Of a stretch of DNA of 64,000 nucleotides, positions 24,121 to 36,716 are shown in pieces. Position numbers and translations under genes: made by a program. Every line of letters begins with the position of its first letter. Within the stretch, counting starts at the first letter, position 1. This DNA comes from Fagopyrum homotropicum. Its lineage: Eukaryota > Streptophyta > Magnoliopsida > Caryophyllales > Polygonaceae. The stretch is from assembly GCA_033239125.1 (NCBI GenBank), contig BSWB01000004.1, positions 142,794,926 through 142,858,925 of the forward strand. Direction: 5' to 3'. The notes under the pieces are model-generated. The model saw only the letters and a program-made list of their open reading frames with translations, was not told the origin of the DNA and did no database searches.

Positions 24121-24324
24121 CTATCTGTATGTCTATCTATATGTCTAATCTATCTATAGAGATGGAGCTAATTTACTCTTTCTTTCTTTTTTTGCCTGTT
24201 CTCTTTTTCATATTTTAGTTTTGTTATAATTTCTACCACCGTCACATAGGTGTCCACATGTTTCACTATTTCACTTTTGACTTTTAAGTTCTACTAGATC
24301 CTTTCTCTCTTTCTTTTTGTAATA

Positions 24325-24360
24325 CTAGGCAGGCTACGCGCTCCGTGTGCATCTGTATAA
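24325..24360 (-). mobile_element. Possible Helitron 3' terminus (copy 2)
   Basis: Counterpart of 1541-1580: CTAG preceded on the minus strand by a GC-rich hairpin remnant (GCGC / GTGTGC around TCC). The hairpin has decayed. Confidence 0.3.
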
Positions 24361-25702
24361 GTCAAGCTAAATATTTCGTGGTATTTTGTTCATATATTCC
24401 CTTTCAGCTATTTTATCGATCACCTAATTTGTTACACATTGTAACAAATTTAAGCAATCCACATTCCACACGAAATATGATGGGAAACCAAATGTTACTA
24501 AGCCAAAACTATATAATTATCGACAAAGTGTAGACCCATCGAGCTGATACGTCCAAAACATTGTCAGTAAGACTTTCTACACTTCAGAAGGAATACTAAG
24601 GCAAATTATAAAAAACCCCTTTTGAATCATATCTTTCTCTTCAACATTGAACAAATTTAGGGACTCACACAAACTTGTTAGAGGTTTGTTTCACATCTTC
24701 ATACTAATCTTGGTCTGTTTCACATCTTCATACTTATCTTGTCTCAAATTCACTTTCACAATCCTAACACATCTTCATATTGATCTTGTCTCAAATTCAC
24801 TTTCATAATCCTGACACAGGTTTGTTTCACATCTTCAAGGTGGTCTTGTTTCAAATTCTTGTATCAGGAGATGCTTAAACCTGCCAACCCATGGGCCACT
24901 CCCAAATACCTTTTCCCACGACATTCAAACACGAGAGGCCAACATGGAGAACATACACGTCTTAAACAGAAATTTCATTTATTAGAAAACTAAAAAATTC
25001 TAAAAAAATTGTAAATGTTTGGCAGACCTCGGATTGAGGAAGAGTTTAAAAGCATCGTCATTTCTTTCATCAAGTATACCAGCACTCATCATATTTCGAG
25101 GTTCTTTTGTGATCAAAACCTGCCTTGCAAGCAAGTTCCGGTCAAGAACAATAGGGTTTTAAAAGCATTCTCAAGTATACATTCTTTGAACAAACGTTTA
25201 CATCCCAAAGCCCATAGTAGTCCAACTCTCCAAGGCTATTCATCATCAGATCCATAACATTATTCGCTGAAGACAAGAATAGTAGACAACATAGATTGGA
25301 AGGTGTAGAAAATGCGGCAAAATCAAAGAAAATTTTTCAACATCAAACAAATACAAAGTACCCTACATAATTCAAAGAAGAACGGGCATTACTATGTAAC
25401 ATTAGTACTAAACACCCCATATTGCCGCCATTTCTCTTCCTCTAGTTGAATATCTTCAACAAGGTGGTGATGTTTGTACAGTTGATAAAATTATAACCAT
25501 GGTCGCTCAATATCATTGTTTGTCTGATTTTGCATATCCGGAAGTACGATTACGCTTCAGATTATCATAGTGAAAACAACAACAAAGCAATACAAGCATC
25601 AACATAAAATCATTCAAGCTCGAATATGAAGCAATTGAGTATGGCAGACTGAGTTTAATTCGCACCTTGTGATAAAGAGTTGTGCAAACATTATCATCAT
25701 TT

Positions 25703-26014
25703 CTAGCCTTGGACATCAAAGAAATCGCCATTAATAGTCAACAAAGGCTCCGATAATCCAATTAGCTCAGCATGCGAGTCCAATCTCTTGTACCGAACCG
25801 CTCCATCATCGACAATTTCGCCTATTATCCATTTCATCATTTTTTTCTCGGATCCTATCAAGTTCGACACCATTGTAACTTGTAAGAACAACAACGATTG
25901 CAATCTTCCTCCTCTTTCACCGTAAAAGAACCTCCCGCTGCGGCCTTTGCCTAATTCAAAGACCATGGCTTCCGACCCAAGAATCATATAGGACAATATG
26001 AAAAATTTGCTCAA
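25703..26014 (-). other. Unrecognised 103-residue ORF, copy 2
   Basis: Indel-free counterpart of the frame at 2916-3227. No domain recognised; see that entry for the pattern of differences. Confidence 0.25.
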
Positions 26015-26608
26015 AATATGTATAAACTATCTATCCAAGTGTGCAGTCCAAAGGAAGAAATACAATCACATGGCTAATCTTATTACTCACTCGATACTTC
26101 ATAGGGTAAAAAAATGAATCAGTCCAACTGATTGTAGTCTTTTGTAGTATAATAAAATAAAATACTTTATTCATTCAAACAAAGTGCCGTATAAAAATAA
26201 CTCTACAACAAACATCTTGGAACTAAGCAAACCTACCAACATTGTTAAGCTGCTGCTTAAGTATAACCATCCAACCCTTGCTTGATCTAGCAAGGTCGCA
26301 GTTTCTTTGCCACAAGGGTCTTATAGACGTTAGCACTCGTCTTGACACGAGCATGAGACCCTATGCACATGAACAAATTGTACCCATTTAAGGTCTCCGA
26401 TCGGTGTTCTTTTGGTTTGACGATTATGATAGTCATTTCCGTTGCCAGAATCAATCAACATCATTAGGTCAAGAACCCTCCAAGAACTAGACACCAAATC
26501 CTTTCAACACGATCATAAAGCCTAGATCTACAAACTCAACAACAAATGCAGAAGAAATCACTAACAAGCTCAAAAATCAAGGGTAACAAAGAGAAAGAGG
26601 AATTATAC

Positions 26609-26880
26609 ATAGCCAATCGTCGAGGTAGAAGTGTTTGTCCTGAGCCCAGACAGTGTAGTTAACGTTGTTAGTTCAGCCCATGTTACCACCGATGATGTAT
26701 CGGGTGGCGGAAACTTCTGCAATGTCCGAAACAAAAATAGGGAGTTTCACAAGATGTAGATTTACAAAATTAACAACAAATGCAGAAGAAACCATTCAAA
26801 ACAAGGTCAAACTGAAGGATAAAAGAAAGCAGTGCAAACAAAGTTAAAAGAAACAGGGAGTTGATTATCATGGTTGGAAC
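26609..26880 (-). pseudogene. Phytocyanin gene fragment, copy 2
   Basis: Minus-strand exon 2 (26716-26609) encodes TRYIIGGNMG-stop-TNNVNYTVWAQDKHFYLDDWL. The tryptophan codon TGG of copy 1 is TGA here. Exon 1 begins at about 26874 with a good hydrophobic leader (LFLLTLFALLSFIL) that has the base missing in copy 1. The gene ends about 80 bp into intron 2 at the inversion breakpoint, so the rest of the domain is missing. Both copies are dead, each by different lesions. Confidence 0.7.
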
Positions 26881-26891
26881 CGGAGGTGAAG

Positions 26892-26894
<3 letters not shown>

Positions 26895-26958
<64 letters not shown>
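26895..26958. repeat. (TA)n microsatellite
   Basis: A TA run of about 63 bp in the 5' leader of the phytocyanin fragment. Copy 1 has only about 10 bp at the matching place (4248-4258). Confidence 0.95.
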
Positions 26959-26963
<5 letters not shown>

Positions 26964-27451
26964 TAAAATTGGAAGCGCAAGATAAACGAAAAGAGAAGCG
27001 TGATTGGAAAGCCTCTCTGTGTGAACATATTTAAAGGGATTTAGTGGGAAGTCCACCGCCACCTCCTCTGTCTCACATGCATGCCGATTGAGGAAGAAGA
27101 AACACGCAACTTACACGTGTTTCCTTACCTTGACGCTTGTAGAAGAAAATAATCGGTGGATAGATAAGAGTTGCAAAAGAAAGGTTTGTCGGGCTAAATT
27201 AATGATGATGGTGGGCCACAAGCAGAGAATCTGACTGACAGAAGGCGCATGCAACACAACTGGGCCTGTAAAAACGCGGTGCACCCAATAAATGGGCCGT
27301 AATAACACCTCATCATTCATATTATATCCATCAAATTCAGAAACGCTATATGGTCCAGTTTGCACATATTAAAAGTAGCTCATTAAGCGAAAAATGGCCC
27401 GAGACCCGTGACTCTTCCAAATTGAAGACTCTCACTTATAATGTATAAAGG

Positions 27452-28151
27452 ATTATCTCTTCCTTTTTATATTTTCTTTTGTTCTTCATTTACTGTTTAT
27501 TTTACGGAAGTTAAATGTGGGTGGTTAAAGACAAACAGTTTTTGACCTTTTAATTTTTAAAAATATAATTAATAATAACTATTATTATTTAGTTTTTGGA
27601 AAATCCAATAACTATAATTGACTGTCCGATTGTTACGGTTGGGAAAAAAAATTAAAGAAAATTTTTCAGAATTTTTTTTAATTAAATGGTCATTTTAAAA
27701 ATGAAAAAGTTAATAGCTAGATTTTCAATTTTACAACCTAGTGTGGTTATCCACCAAATTAAGAAGAAAATTGGAGCAGGGATCTTTCTTTGCTTTAACA
27801 GTGAAGATGAGGAACACCAGCCATGTCTACATAGATAAGGGAAATAAGAAAATCGGAGCACCACGAACCAGACGACCAATTACAGGGCCGTATCACCTTC
27901 CCACAATACATAAAATAACAATTGGAGTTTCAAACTAATTTATCGGTTTGGGTTTTGTATAAAGAGTTTGCAGGTTGCCTCACAAAGCTATGGAAATGAT
28001 ACAATGTGATATCAATGAACGGCAAAAATCTAAGGATCAATGTTCACTTCTTCAGATCATCTACTTTCTTTGTATGCTGACAAACATGTCAAGAACTTGG
28101 ATCTCCAGTCAGTCTGCACTCTCCGTCAAATAACCCAGTAAAGTGTCAACC
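27452..28151. other. Intergenic / 3' flank of the chaperonin gene
   Basis: AT-rich. The part next to 28152 would hold the 3' UTR of the chaperonin transcript. No other gene is supported. Confidence 0.5.
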
Positions 28152-31100
28152 TTACAAGTCCATTTGATCCAAGTCTGGCACGCGTTGCGGCATTCTAGTT
28201 GAGTGCTCCACAATTGCGGCTTCTGTTGTCGTCAACAGTAACGAAACACTGCAACCAAAAACCACATGGCATTACTATGAATGAGCTCAAGTCCGAGGAA
28301 GACAGTGAAACGCGGGGATTTGACTGGGGTTGTTACTCACCTGGCAGCATCTACTAACGCGGTTCTGATTACTTTCAGAGGATCTACGATTCCAGCTTTG
28401 ATCATGTCCACATACTTGCCTATAATAGAATAACAAGCAAATAAGCTTTTGATAGCTGGCTGTGCCCAAAAGGTAACTATATATGCTGTTAGGATTTTCC
28501 AGTAACCCTTCAAATTAACATCTAACCCTAAAAAGTAAAACATCTCTAATTATGTTAAACTAATCTTATAAAGGTAAAATAATTATCACATATCGCAAGC
28601 ATGTAGCAGATATCACCTTTGTTATCAAAAGTTCCCCATTCACTTTAATGACATCAGGATAAAATGTGGAAAGGAAGTACAAACCAGTAATGACATCATA
28701 GCCCAGATTTGGATCGTCTTGTTCCAAAAGTTCTCCAAGAATCAAAGGAGAATCAGCACCAGCATTTGAAGCAATGGTAGATAAAGGTGCCTAGATCGAT
28801 AAAAAAACAAAGTTATGATGATACACAAAAGAACAGGGAAAAAGTTTTTTTTAATTAAAAGACGAGGGTCTCCTGAGCAAAAATGGAACCTTAAGAGCAT
28901 TCTGAATGATTTCGATTCCTCTTTTCTGATCTTCATTTGAAGCCTCGAGGGTCCCAAGAACTTTTGAAGCATAGAGAAGAGCAACTCCACCACCTGTATA
29001 TTCATTCTCATTTGCCAAATGAATATATATGAAGGGGAGAATAACAGGCCTCTATAAAACTGCTGACAATGTCAAATTACCTGGTACTATACCCTCCTCC
29101 ACAGCTGCTCTTGTTGCATTTAAAGCATCTGTAACTCTATCTTTTCTCTCACCAACTTCTGCCTCACTAGCTCCCCCAACCTGTGTATAGACAAAAACAT
29201 ATTATTCATAGTTAATCAATGAAACAAAATGTCGACAGAGGATATTAGGCAAGAACAAAACCTTGAAAACAGCAACACCACCAGAGAGCTTTGACAATCG
29301 TTCCTGTGCTTTCTCCTTATCAAAGGTTGCAGTGCTGTTTTCCATCACACCTCGCAACTGCAAATGAAGATTATAATTATTTTCATTTGTATTGTCATTT
29401 GTATTGTCATAATACAAGAATAACTACTGACTTCACTGCTAGTGCAACTCTTACCGATCAAAATTATACCCAAAGCCAAAGGAGAATAGAATGGTAAAAG
29501 AGAAACTATCATACCTCTTCACATCTGTCCTCTATCAGTTTTTTATCCCCACCTCCATGCAGAACAATTGTGTCATCCACAGATATAGTGACCTGTATCG
29601 TTGAAAAAGTCAGATATAAGAAATGCTCAAATTGATATCAACGGAAAAAGTAGAGCTCAGACCTTTTTTGCAGAACCAAGCATCTCTAGTTGAACTTTGT
29701 CTAAACTTCTACCACTCTCATCGGAGATAACCTGGGTTAATAATTCTGCGAGTTGAGATTCTTCTGATCAAGGCAGTTTTAAATATTAGGTAAAATTTAA
29801 GTCACCTGTCCTCCAGTGAAAATTGCAAGATCATCCAAATTAGCCTTTCTGCTATCTCCAAAACCAGGAGCTTTTATGGCACAAACCTGCATATTTGCCG
29901 ATGAAAAATGTCAAATATTTTTATTAAGTCCAAAATGGAGCTTATAGTATTTACATACATCAAGAAAATGGAGGACAAACGTGGTAAATTCAGCAGAACT
30001 AACTGTCATTTAATTACTTTATAAGAAAAAGATTCTTGTGCATAATTACCTAAAACGAGAAGAAGAAGAAAAAAAACTTCCTCGTGCTAGGAAAAGAAAA
30101 TTTTGCAGTAATGCCTAACGACCACTATAATATATATCAATCCAGAGAAAGAACCCAATACCTTGAGACCAGCACGATGCTTGTTGAGAATGAGAAGAGT
30201 TAATGGGTCACTCTCAATATCTTCAGCAACAATCAACAAAGGTCTTGTTGTCTGTAGAAAATGAAAACATAGAATGAAGTAGAATATTGGTATATGGATA
30301 CTGTAATAAAATTAAAAGGCATAGAAGTTAGTACCTTTATAGCCAATTCCAGTACTTTCACCAATGATTCTACATTTGATACTTTCTTATCATGGATGAG
30401 GATTAAAGGATTTTCTAGTTCCTGACAAGATGAATTAACTCATAGAACCAATAGCATGAAATAACAAGAGCCAATGTCAAAAGTTATCATAATGGTCGTG
30501 TAAGTTGTGAACATACGCATTTCTTGGTTTTCTCATCAGTTACAAAATAAGGAGATATGAAGCCCCTAGCCAACTTCAAGCCTTCAACAACTTCCAACTC
30601 GTTATCAAGAGTATTTCCATCCTGCAAATTTTTCCAATCAAGATGCAACAGAATGCATCACTTTCTTCAGTAATTCTTCAAATAAATCCAAATAAAACTC
30701 AAAGTGGTCAATGTTTTCTTACAGAAACAGTGATTACTCCTTCCTTGCCGACTTTCTCCATCGCTCTGGCAATAAACTCGCCAATTTCATATTCTCCGTT
30801 AGCAGATATAGTTGCAACCTGTTGTAATCATACGACAGTTGTTTAAAGCAGGGGTGTAAATATACAGCCACAAAACAATAATAAGCATTGGGCAGGACTA
30901 GATGCTGCACAACACTGACGCAGACACTTCCCTCTCTATATTTTAAGAGTAAGATTATCACAGAACGTCCAGTTTCAGTTTTGTTAAGTGATCTATCTAC
31001 TTGCTTGGGAAACAAAAGGTTCATTAGAAGATTTATTTCCCTGCACTTTACCCAACAGAAGAGGGTTAACCCCCATAATTCAGCTTATTATCCGATAAAG

Positions 31101-33204
31101 TATGAAGAATGCAGAACCTGAGCAATTTCTTCTGATGTGCTTATCATCACTGCTCTGCTTTTCAGGTCTGATACAACAGCGTCAACAGCCATTTTGATCC
31201 CACTACGCAAATCCATTGCATTCACACCTGTAGCTATGGACTTGCATCCTTCTGTTAATATCGCCTGAGTCAATACAGTTGCACAAGTTGTGCCTGGAGA
31301 AATAAGAACAAAATTCTGAGCTCAATCCGGATTTTTTCTTCCTCTCACAGATATACAGGATACAAAATATCAGAAGAAAACTTGATGCCAAATATAATGA
31401 CATGATTGAATGCATTACTTTGCAAGAATGATACATCCTTAGCCCTAATGATCAGAAACTAGAGAGAATACTTCTGGTACTAAAATGAAATGTCTTTGGA
31501 CCAAATGATAACTTATATTATTTCTTTTGAGTTAATTTTATGAACAGTGAGAGACAAATGCAAAAAAGATAGAAATGTGTGACTACCATCTCCGGCAGCA
31601 GTATTGGTAGCCTTTGCAACCTGTTTTACAAGTTCTGCCCCAACATTCTTGGCCTTGTCATTGAACTTGATGCTCTTGGCAACTGTCACGCCATCTTTTG
31701 TAACTTTAGGATCCCTGTGACTTCTTTCAATTATGACATTTCGGCCCTATTTAAATCATACAATCAAGGGCTTGATCAGAATATGTTCATAATAATAACC
31801 CACACGTGTGCTTACAAGGAGTACGAGCACACACAAGACACATGTGATGTACACGTACGCACACACACACACACACGTAAAACATGCGCAATAATTTGTT
31901 TAGAAAAACAAGAAAACACTAGATGTGAAAGCGCCAAATCTGTCACATCGACTAATACATTGTAAACCATTTTTTTCACGCAAATTTGAAGAATTGAGAT
32001 GATTCAGGAAACAAAGAGCTTTTCAAAGTTAATCTTCTACCTTCATCAAAACAATGTAAGCTGGACTGAACCGTTGTTAGCTAGTAAGATTTATCACAGA
32101 GAAAAACATATCAGCCTTTTAGCAACGCAAGTTGGAGAAACGAAAACACAACCTCATAGCAGTTCAGATTTAAGAAATGGAGGATCACAACTGCACAAAT
32201 GACTCATATATACAGCGCATCCATATCTTACTCCAAAAGATCAAGAAATAGCATTTGCAAGACCATGATGCTTGTCCCATTGAAGGAGAAAACAAATAGT
32301 TATAAAGAAACTGAAAATTGATACCTTTGGCCCCATTGTGACTCTTACAGCTTCAGCAAGCTCATTTACACCTTGTAACATAGCTGCTCGAGCTCCAACC
32401 CCAAAATTGATATCTTTTGCAACATAAGTTCTGTCGCTAATCAGGCTACTACGTCTCTGGACAGAAGTAGTTCCAATAATCAATAAGAGTGTGGAACTCA
32501 GGATTTACTGATCAACAATGATAGAAACTATCCTACATTCAAGTTAATCAACATCAAATTGAACTGCCAATTTCTTTTTTTGGTTCGAAACTAGGCTGCC
32601 AATAGAAACTATCTGCTTCAGTGACCTGTAACAGGCATCCCTTAAAATTGTTCACGGCATTGTTTTATCCATTTGGTAACTCTCATTAGCTCCCCACATG
32701 AGCATCGTTTAAAATTCCTCAAACTTTTATTGCATTACACTAATTTGTTGAAGTAATCAATAAAGCGCAGCAGAAATATGAACTCCACCCATCTCTCCTT
32801 GGTTGCTTGCTTAATTAAGAAGCATCACGAACACTTGATGGAGAATCCTGATGCTCCAACATTCAGTAAAAGTAAAGCACCACGTGCCACTGAAATTTGC
32901 ATCCACACAATAGAAGAAAGGGCAGTGAAGAATGAAGCAGAAATGTGCTGCCACAAAAGTCGGAACCGGATCGCCATTGTATACTAGATGACTACTATAA
33001 TCAAAGACAGACTACAGCATAGAGAAGAAGAAGAAGAAGGAAAAATTAGAGAGGCGAATGATGAGATAATTACCGATAGCCTTGAACGGGACGACCTGCA
33101 AAGAGAAGAAACAATACTAAGGTGTCCATGTCGAATTTGCGTATATGATGGGGAGAGGTGAACGGGAATACAAACCTGATCAATGAAGAAGCCACGCGAT
33201 ACAT
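28152..33204 (-). CDS. HSP60: Mitochondrial chaperonin CPN60-like 2 (HSP60)
   Basis: Eighteen exons on the minus strand join to 568 residues without a stop: 33204-33176, 33095-33074, 32456-32325, 31746-31587, 31293-31118, 30818-30723, 30621-30517, 30421-30335, 30251-30162, 29886-29806, 29731-29663, 29592-29515, 29357-29262, 29180-29081, 28993-28890, 28790-28685, 28419-28341, 28248-28152. All introns are GT..AG. Residues 1-29 are an arginine-rich mitochondrial presequence (MYRVASSLIRSS..). Then follow GVGARAAMLQGV, VTMGPKGRNV, AGDGTTCATVLTQAI and GGGVALLYAS, the ATP-binding and group I chaperonin signatures. The protein folds imported proteins in a 60-kDa ring with CPN10. The tail (PDLDQMDL) lacks the GGM repeats of typical CPN60, as in the plant CPN60-like 2 subgroup. 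An AC run (31861-31876) lies in an intron. Confidence 0.93.
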
Positions 33205-34899
33205 GGCGAGGGAGGGGAGATGAGCGATGAGTCAATGACTAGGGTTTTAGAGCAGATTGGGCGACAGGAGTGAGTTCTTGCCGAGGTTTAACGAATGTCA
33301 AATAAACCCCAAGTCATGTGTTCGAGTTCACAGTTTACGCCCACGGATCTTTCGAGATCCTGACTACGCTTTTTCCACAGGGCCACTAGTAATTAATTAA
33401 AAAAAAATCAAGTGATACAAAATTCTAAATCCCAGAAAATAAACGTATGGATTTTTTTTGGGATAAATATAAGCATTGGACTCGCATGGTCTTATTTGTA
33501 ATTTATATTTAGATATAAAGGTATGATTATTAATATATGAATATAATTGTTAAAATATCGATATTAGATTGATATCTAACATATATATACTTGTTTAGAA
33601 GACGAAGAATAAAAGAGAAATGAGTAGATATTTGAAACCGCTACTTTTTAGAGTATATTAAAAGAGGAGAAAATGTAAATTAGAAGTATATCAATATATC
33701 ATACAGGTCCTATATGCATATCTAGATATACATATTTGATATCTAACATAGGTAGAAGAGTTTTTTTTATGTCAGATATATATATATTTGATATCTAGAT
33801 ATGCATATCATACAGGTCCTATATGACTTATTCATTGAAGAGACTAAGAACTCATAGGTCACATGTTCAAACCTTTGTTTATTTTTTATTGATAAATATC
33901 TAAGTTTTGAAAAAGTAAATTCTCAAAAATAAGTTAAAAAACAAAATTCAATTATATAAGAATAATAATATATTTTTTAAATAATGTATAAATGTTTTTT
34001 GTATAATTAAAACATATTTATAGTCCAATTATTAGTTAAAAACCTTCATATCAACATTTTTTATTATTGACAAATATCTAATTTTTGTATGATATAGATG
34101 TATTCTCATGGTGTGACGGTAGAAATCGTAGTTGCTCTAAATTTTGTGCTCCATTAATTTGTGTAGAGGGTGTCATTAGTTTTTGTTGACGACGTAAACC
34201 CAAAATATATTTTCTTTCCGTTTTTCTAAATGTTGTATTTTGTTTTCCTTGTTGTAAGAAAATGAGGCGAATGAAGATTATTTTATTAGAGCTTGAACCA
34301 ATATTAATAGCGAACTTGTACTAAAAGATTGTACTAAAAGATTGGTTCTCAATTTAGTCCAAAAAAAATTATGATCGAATTAAGGAAAATGGTTGAACTA
34401 ATCGGTTACCGCGTGATGTATCTTATTTCACGATCGTCCTATTCCAACAGCACGCTTCGTGCGGTGTTCGAATAGTAGAGTTAAATAGGTAAACTTCAGC
34501 AAACCTCATTTCATAAAATATAATTTAAATCATTATTGATTAAATATTTAATGTAGATGATAAAAGGAGTATAGAAATTAAACATGAATTCAACAATTGA
34601 AATCTTTTACTTTAATTAAAAAAGTAGATCAATGATTAATATACTTAAATAATAAAATTTGAAAATGAAAAGCATGTAAAGATGACATATAACCTAACAT
34701 TAAAAGATAATTATAAATTTATAACATGGTTTAATCAAGTCTACCTAAAACAAAATAGAAAAAGAAAAAATAAAGAAAAGTGGGAGGTGCAATTGCAAGC
34801 TGCGAAAATGCCAGCCTGGCCTGACAAATCCCTTTTAACTTCCACACACTCTCCACTGACTACGCAACACAGCTGTGTCAAGAAGAGGGTAGAGAGCAA
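33205..34899. other. Intergenic region between chaperonin and NHL genes
   Basis: The first 100 bp hold the chaperonin leader. The rest is AT-rich with short repeats: the string CATATCATACAGGTCCTATATG or its parts appears at about 33697-33718 and 33806-33823. I see no gene, and no convincing mobile-element ends. Confidence 0.5.
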
Positions 34900-34923
34900 G
34901 TGCTGACCAAACCCCTAACCGCC

Positions 34924-35745
34924 ATGAGCTCTGACAAGTTCCACCCCACATGGGCTACCAAGCCCAAGCCCCCCGCTCCCTACGCCTCCGCCACCGACGA
35001 CGCTCCCTATGCCGCCGCTAAGCCGCCTCAATACGACAGCAATGTTGGCACAGGGGCCGCCCCAGTATTCTACCGTCCCCAGCGGGCCTCATCTCCCAAG
35101 CGCCGCCGCAGCCGTAGCTGCTGCTGTTCATGCCTCCTCATCACCTCCCTTTTCGTTGTCACCCTCGTTATTCTCGCCGCCATCACCTCCGCCGTCCTCT
35201 ACGCTATCTACCGTCCCCACCGTCCCACCTTCTCCCTCTCGTCCATCCATATCTCCTCTCTCAATCTCTCCTCTACCACTGCTTTCTCCTCCAATCTCTC
35301 CCTCTCCCTCTCTACTCACAACCCTAATTCCAAGATCTCATTCTTGTACGATCCCTTCACCGTCTCCGTTCTCGACTCTTCATCCTCCTCCGTTCAGATC
35401 GCCGCCGGAAAGCTCCCGGCATTCATCCACCCCACCAAGAACACCACCCGTCTGGCCACCTCCGTCACCAGCAAAGGCCTCAGCATCCACTCTACCCAGA
35501 TTGCAGCGATCAAGAGTTCTGTCAAGCGAGATAAGGGCTTGAAATTGGAGATCCAATTGGATTCCAAGGCTAGGCTTAGGATCGGCAAATCCACCAGCAA
35601 GAAGCTTGCGTTTAGAGTTTCGTGCACCGGAATCAAAGTCACTACTACTGACAGTTCCAAGGAGAAGTTCAGTGGCACCGTCAAGACTAGTGATGTCGAC
35701 TGTAAGACCAATCTCAGCTTCAAAATTTGGAAATGGAATCTTTGA
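34924..35745 (+). CDS. NDR1/HIN1-like (LEA_2) membrane protein
   Basis: An intronless frame of 273 residues from 34924; the ATG at 34900 is upstream in frame, but GCCATGAG at 34924 is the better start context. Residues 1-50 are proline- and alanine-rich. Residues 59-70 are basic and cysteine-rich (KRRRSRSCCCSC), followed by one membrane segment at about 71-95 and YRPHRPTFSLSSIHI, the conserved start of the LEA_2/NHL domain (to about 250). Several N-x-S/T sites lie after the membrane segment. This is the architecture of plant NHL proteins of the plasma membrane, some of which act in pathogen response. The role of this member is not known. No neighbour is functionally linked. Confidence 0.88.
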   Translation: MSSDKFHPTWATKPKPPAPYASATDDAPYAAAKPPQYDSNVGTGAAPVFYRPQRASSPKRRRSRSCCCSCLLITSLFVVTLVILAAITSAVLYAIYRPHRPTFSLSSIHISSLNLSSTTAFSSNLSLSLSTHNPNSKISFLYDPFTVSVLDSSSSSVQIAAGKLPAFIHPTKNTTRLATSVTSKGLSIHSTQIAAIKSSVKRDKGLKLEIQLDSKARLRIGKSTSKKLAFRVSCTGIKVTTTDSSKEKFSGTVKTSDVDCKTNLSFKIWKWNL

Positions 35746-36716
35746 TGTTTCTTTCTTCTTTCAAGTCATTTTTTTTTTGTTTGGTATTACATATTTACAT
35801 CTGTATATCAGGATTCATTCCACAGTATATGTGATTTCATTTTGGTGCTTCATGTTTACTCTTTGCATTGGGATGTGATGATGTAAGTAATGATCCAAAT
35901 AATATAAAGTTTATGATTTCTCTTAACTTTGATTGTGCTCAAACATAAACCCAGAATTCCTTGAAAATTTTCACTTGATAAGTTTGTTTCTCTTATCCTT
36001 GAAGAACCCATGTTCTTATTCTGCTCAATTCACTGATTGTCCCATTATATTTCCATTTCTTTTTACTACATGCTAACAGATTGCCTGGTGCTGGATTTTT
36101 GTGTTTCCTAGTACTTCTGACATTATTATCTCTTGCATTGTGATCTGGGTATTGGCTGGTTTGCTTCCAACTGTTTTGTTTTTTGGTCGAGTACAAACAT
36201 GATGGGGATTGGGAGCTTCTTCAAAATTTGATAGTACCACATAATCTATTTAAATATTAAGAATTTAAGATTCTTTGATATCAGCAATTTCCTTGATTTT
36301 TAAGTATAAACTGCTATTGGTACCTTTCTTGCTTGATGTTTAAAGGCTAGCACATTGATTTTGGCCTACTTTTAGGGTTAGTAGTTGATAACTTCCTTTC
36401 TCTGGAGACAATATCCTATCTTTACCAAGCAAAAATCTTCCTTTACACAATCGACTCTCTAGACATGTTTGATACATTTTGAATCCTAGAGAAGTATTAG
36501 AAAGTGGACTGAAGCTAGCCAGCAAGACAGTGATATATGTTTATGATCAACGAACACTTACTAATGTTACAATCAACCAGAGGATGAGCAAGCACACATA
36601 ATTCTTTACACTTAAAGTCACTTGCTAAGAATTTATAGTCCATAAGCTACAGAAAAATTCTCATATGCACCATCAAAACTACCAATACATGAGTCTAGTT
36701 ATGCCTGATTTTGTCC
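35746..36716. other. Intergenic region with convergent 3' flanks
   Basis: The NHL gene (plus) and the HOTHEAD-like gene (minus) converge here, so it should contain both 3' UTRs. No other gene is seen. Confidence 0.5.

Larger units (their letters stand above)
23851..27451 (+). repeat. Segmental duplication, copy 2 (with inverted end)
   Basis: Bases 23851-26530 match 1139-3743 directly, and 26531-27451 match about 3750-4546 in inverted orientation. The order therefore differs from copy 1 by an inversion of about 0.8-0.9 kb with one breakpoint at TAGATCTA. It lacks the Ty3/Gypsy element. Two simple repeats are greatly expanded here compared with copy 1. Confidence 0.85.

Noticed and set aside
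33295..33370. tRNA-like B-box (GTGTTCGAGTTC) that might mark a SINE; a similar one at about 33855
   Set aside because: No A-box at the right distance, no cloverleaf and no A-tail.
34425..34485. Hairpin CTATTC..GCACG-CTT-CGTGC..GAATAG as a Helitron 3' end
   Set aside because: No CTRR followed by T at the right place, and the stem reaches past where the terminus should be.
35009..35542. 177-residue proline/serine-rich frame and other frames over the NHL gene
   Set aside because: They are shifted readings of the same GC-rich exon; only the 34924-35745 frame encodes a recognisable LEA_2 protein.
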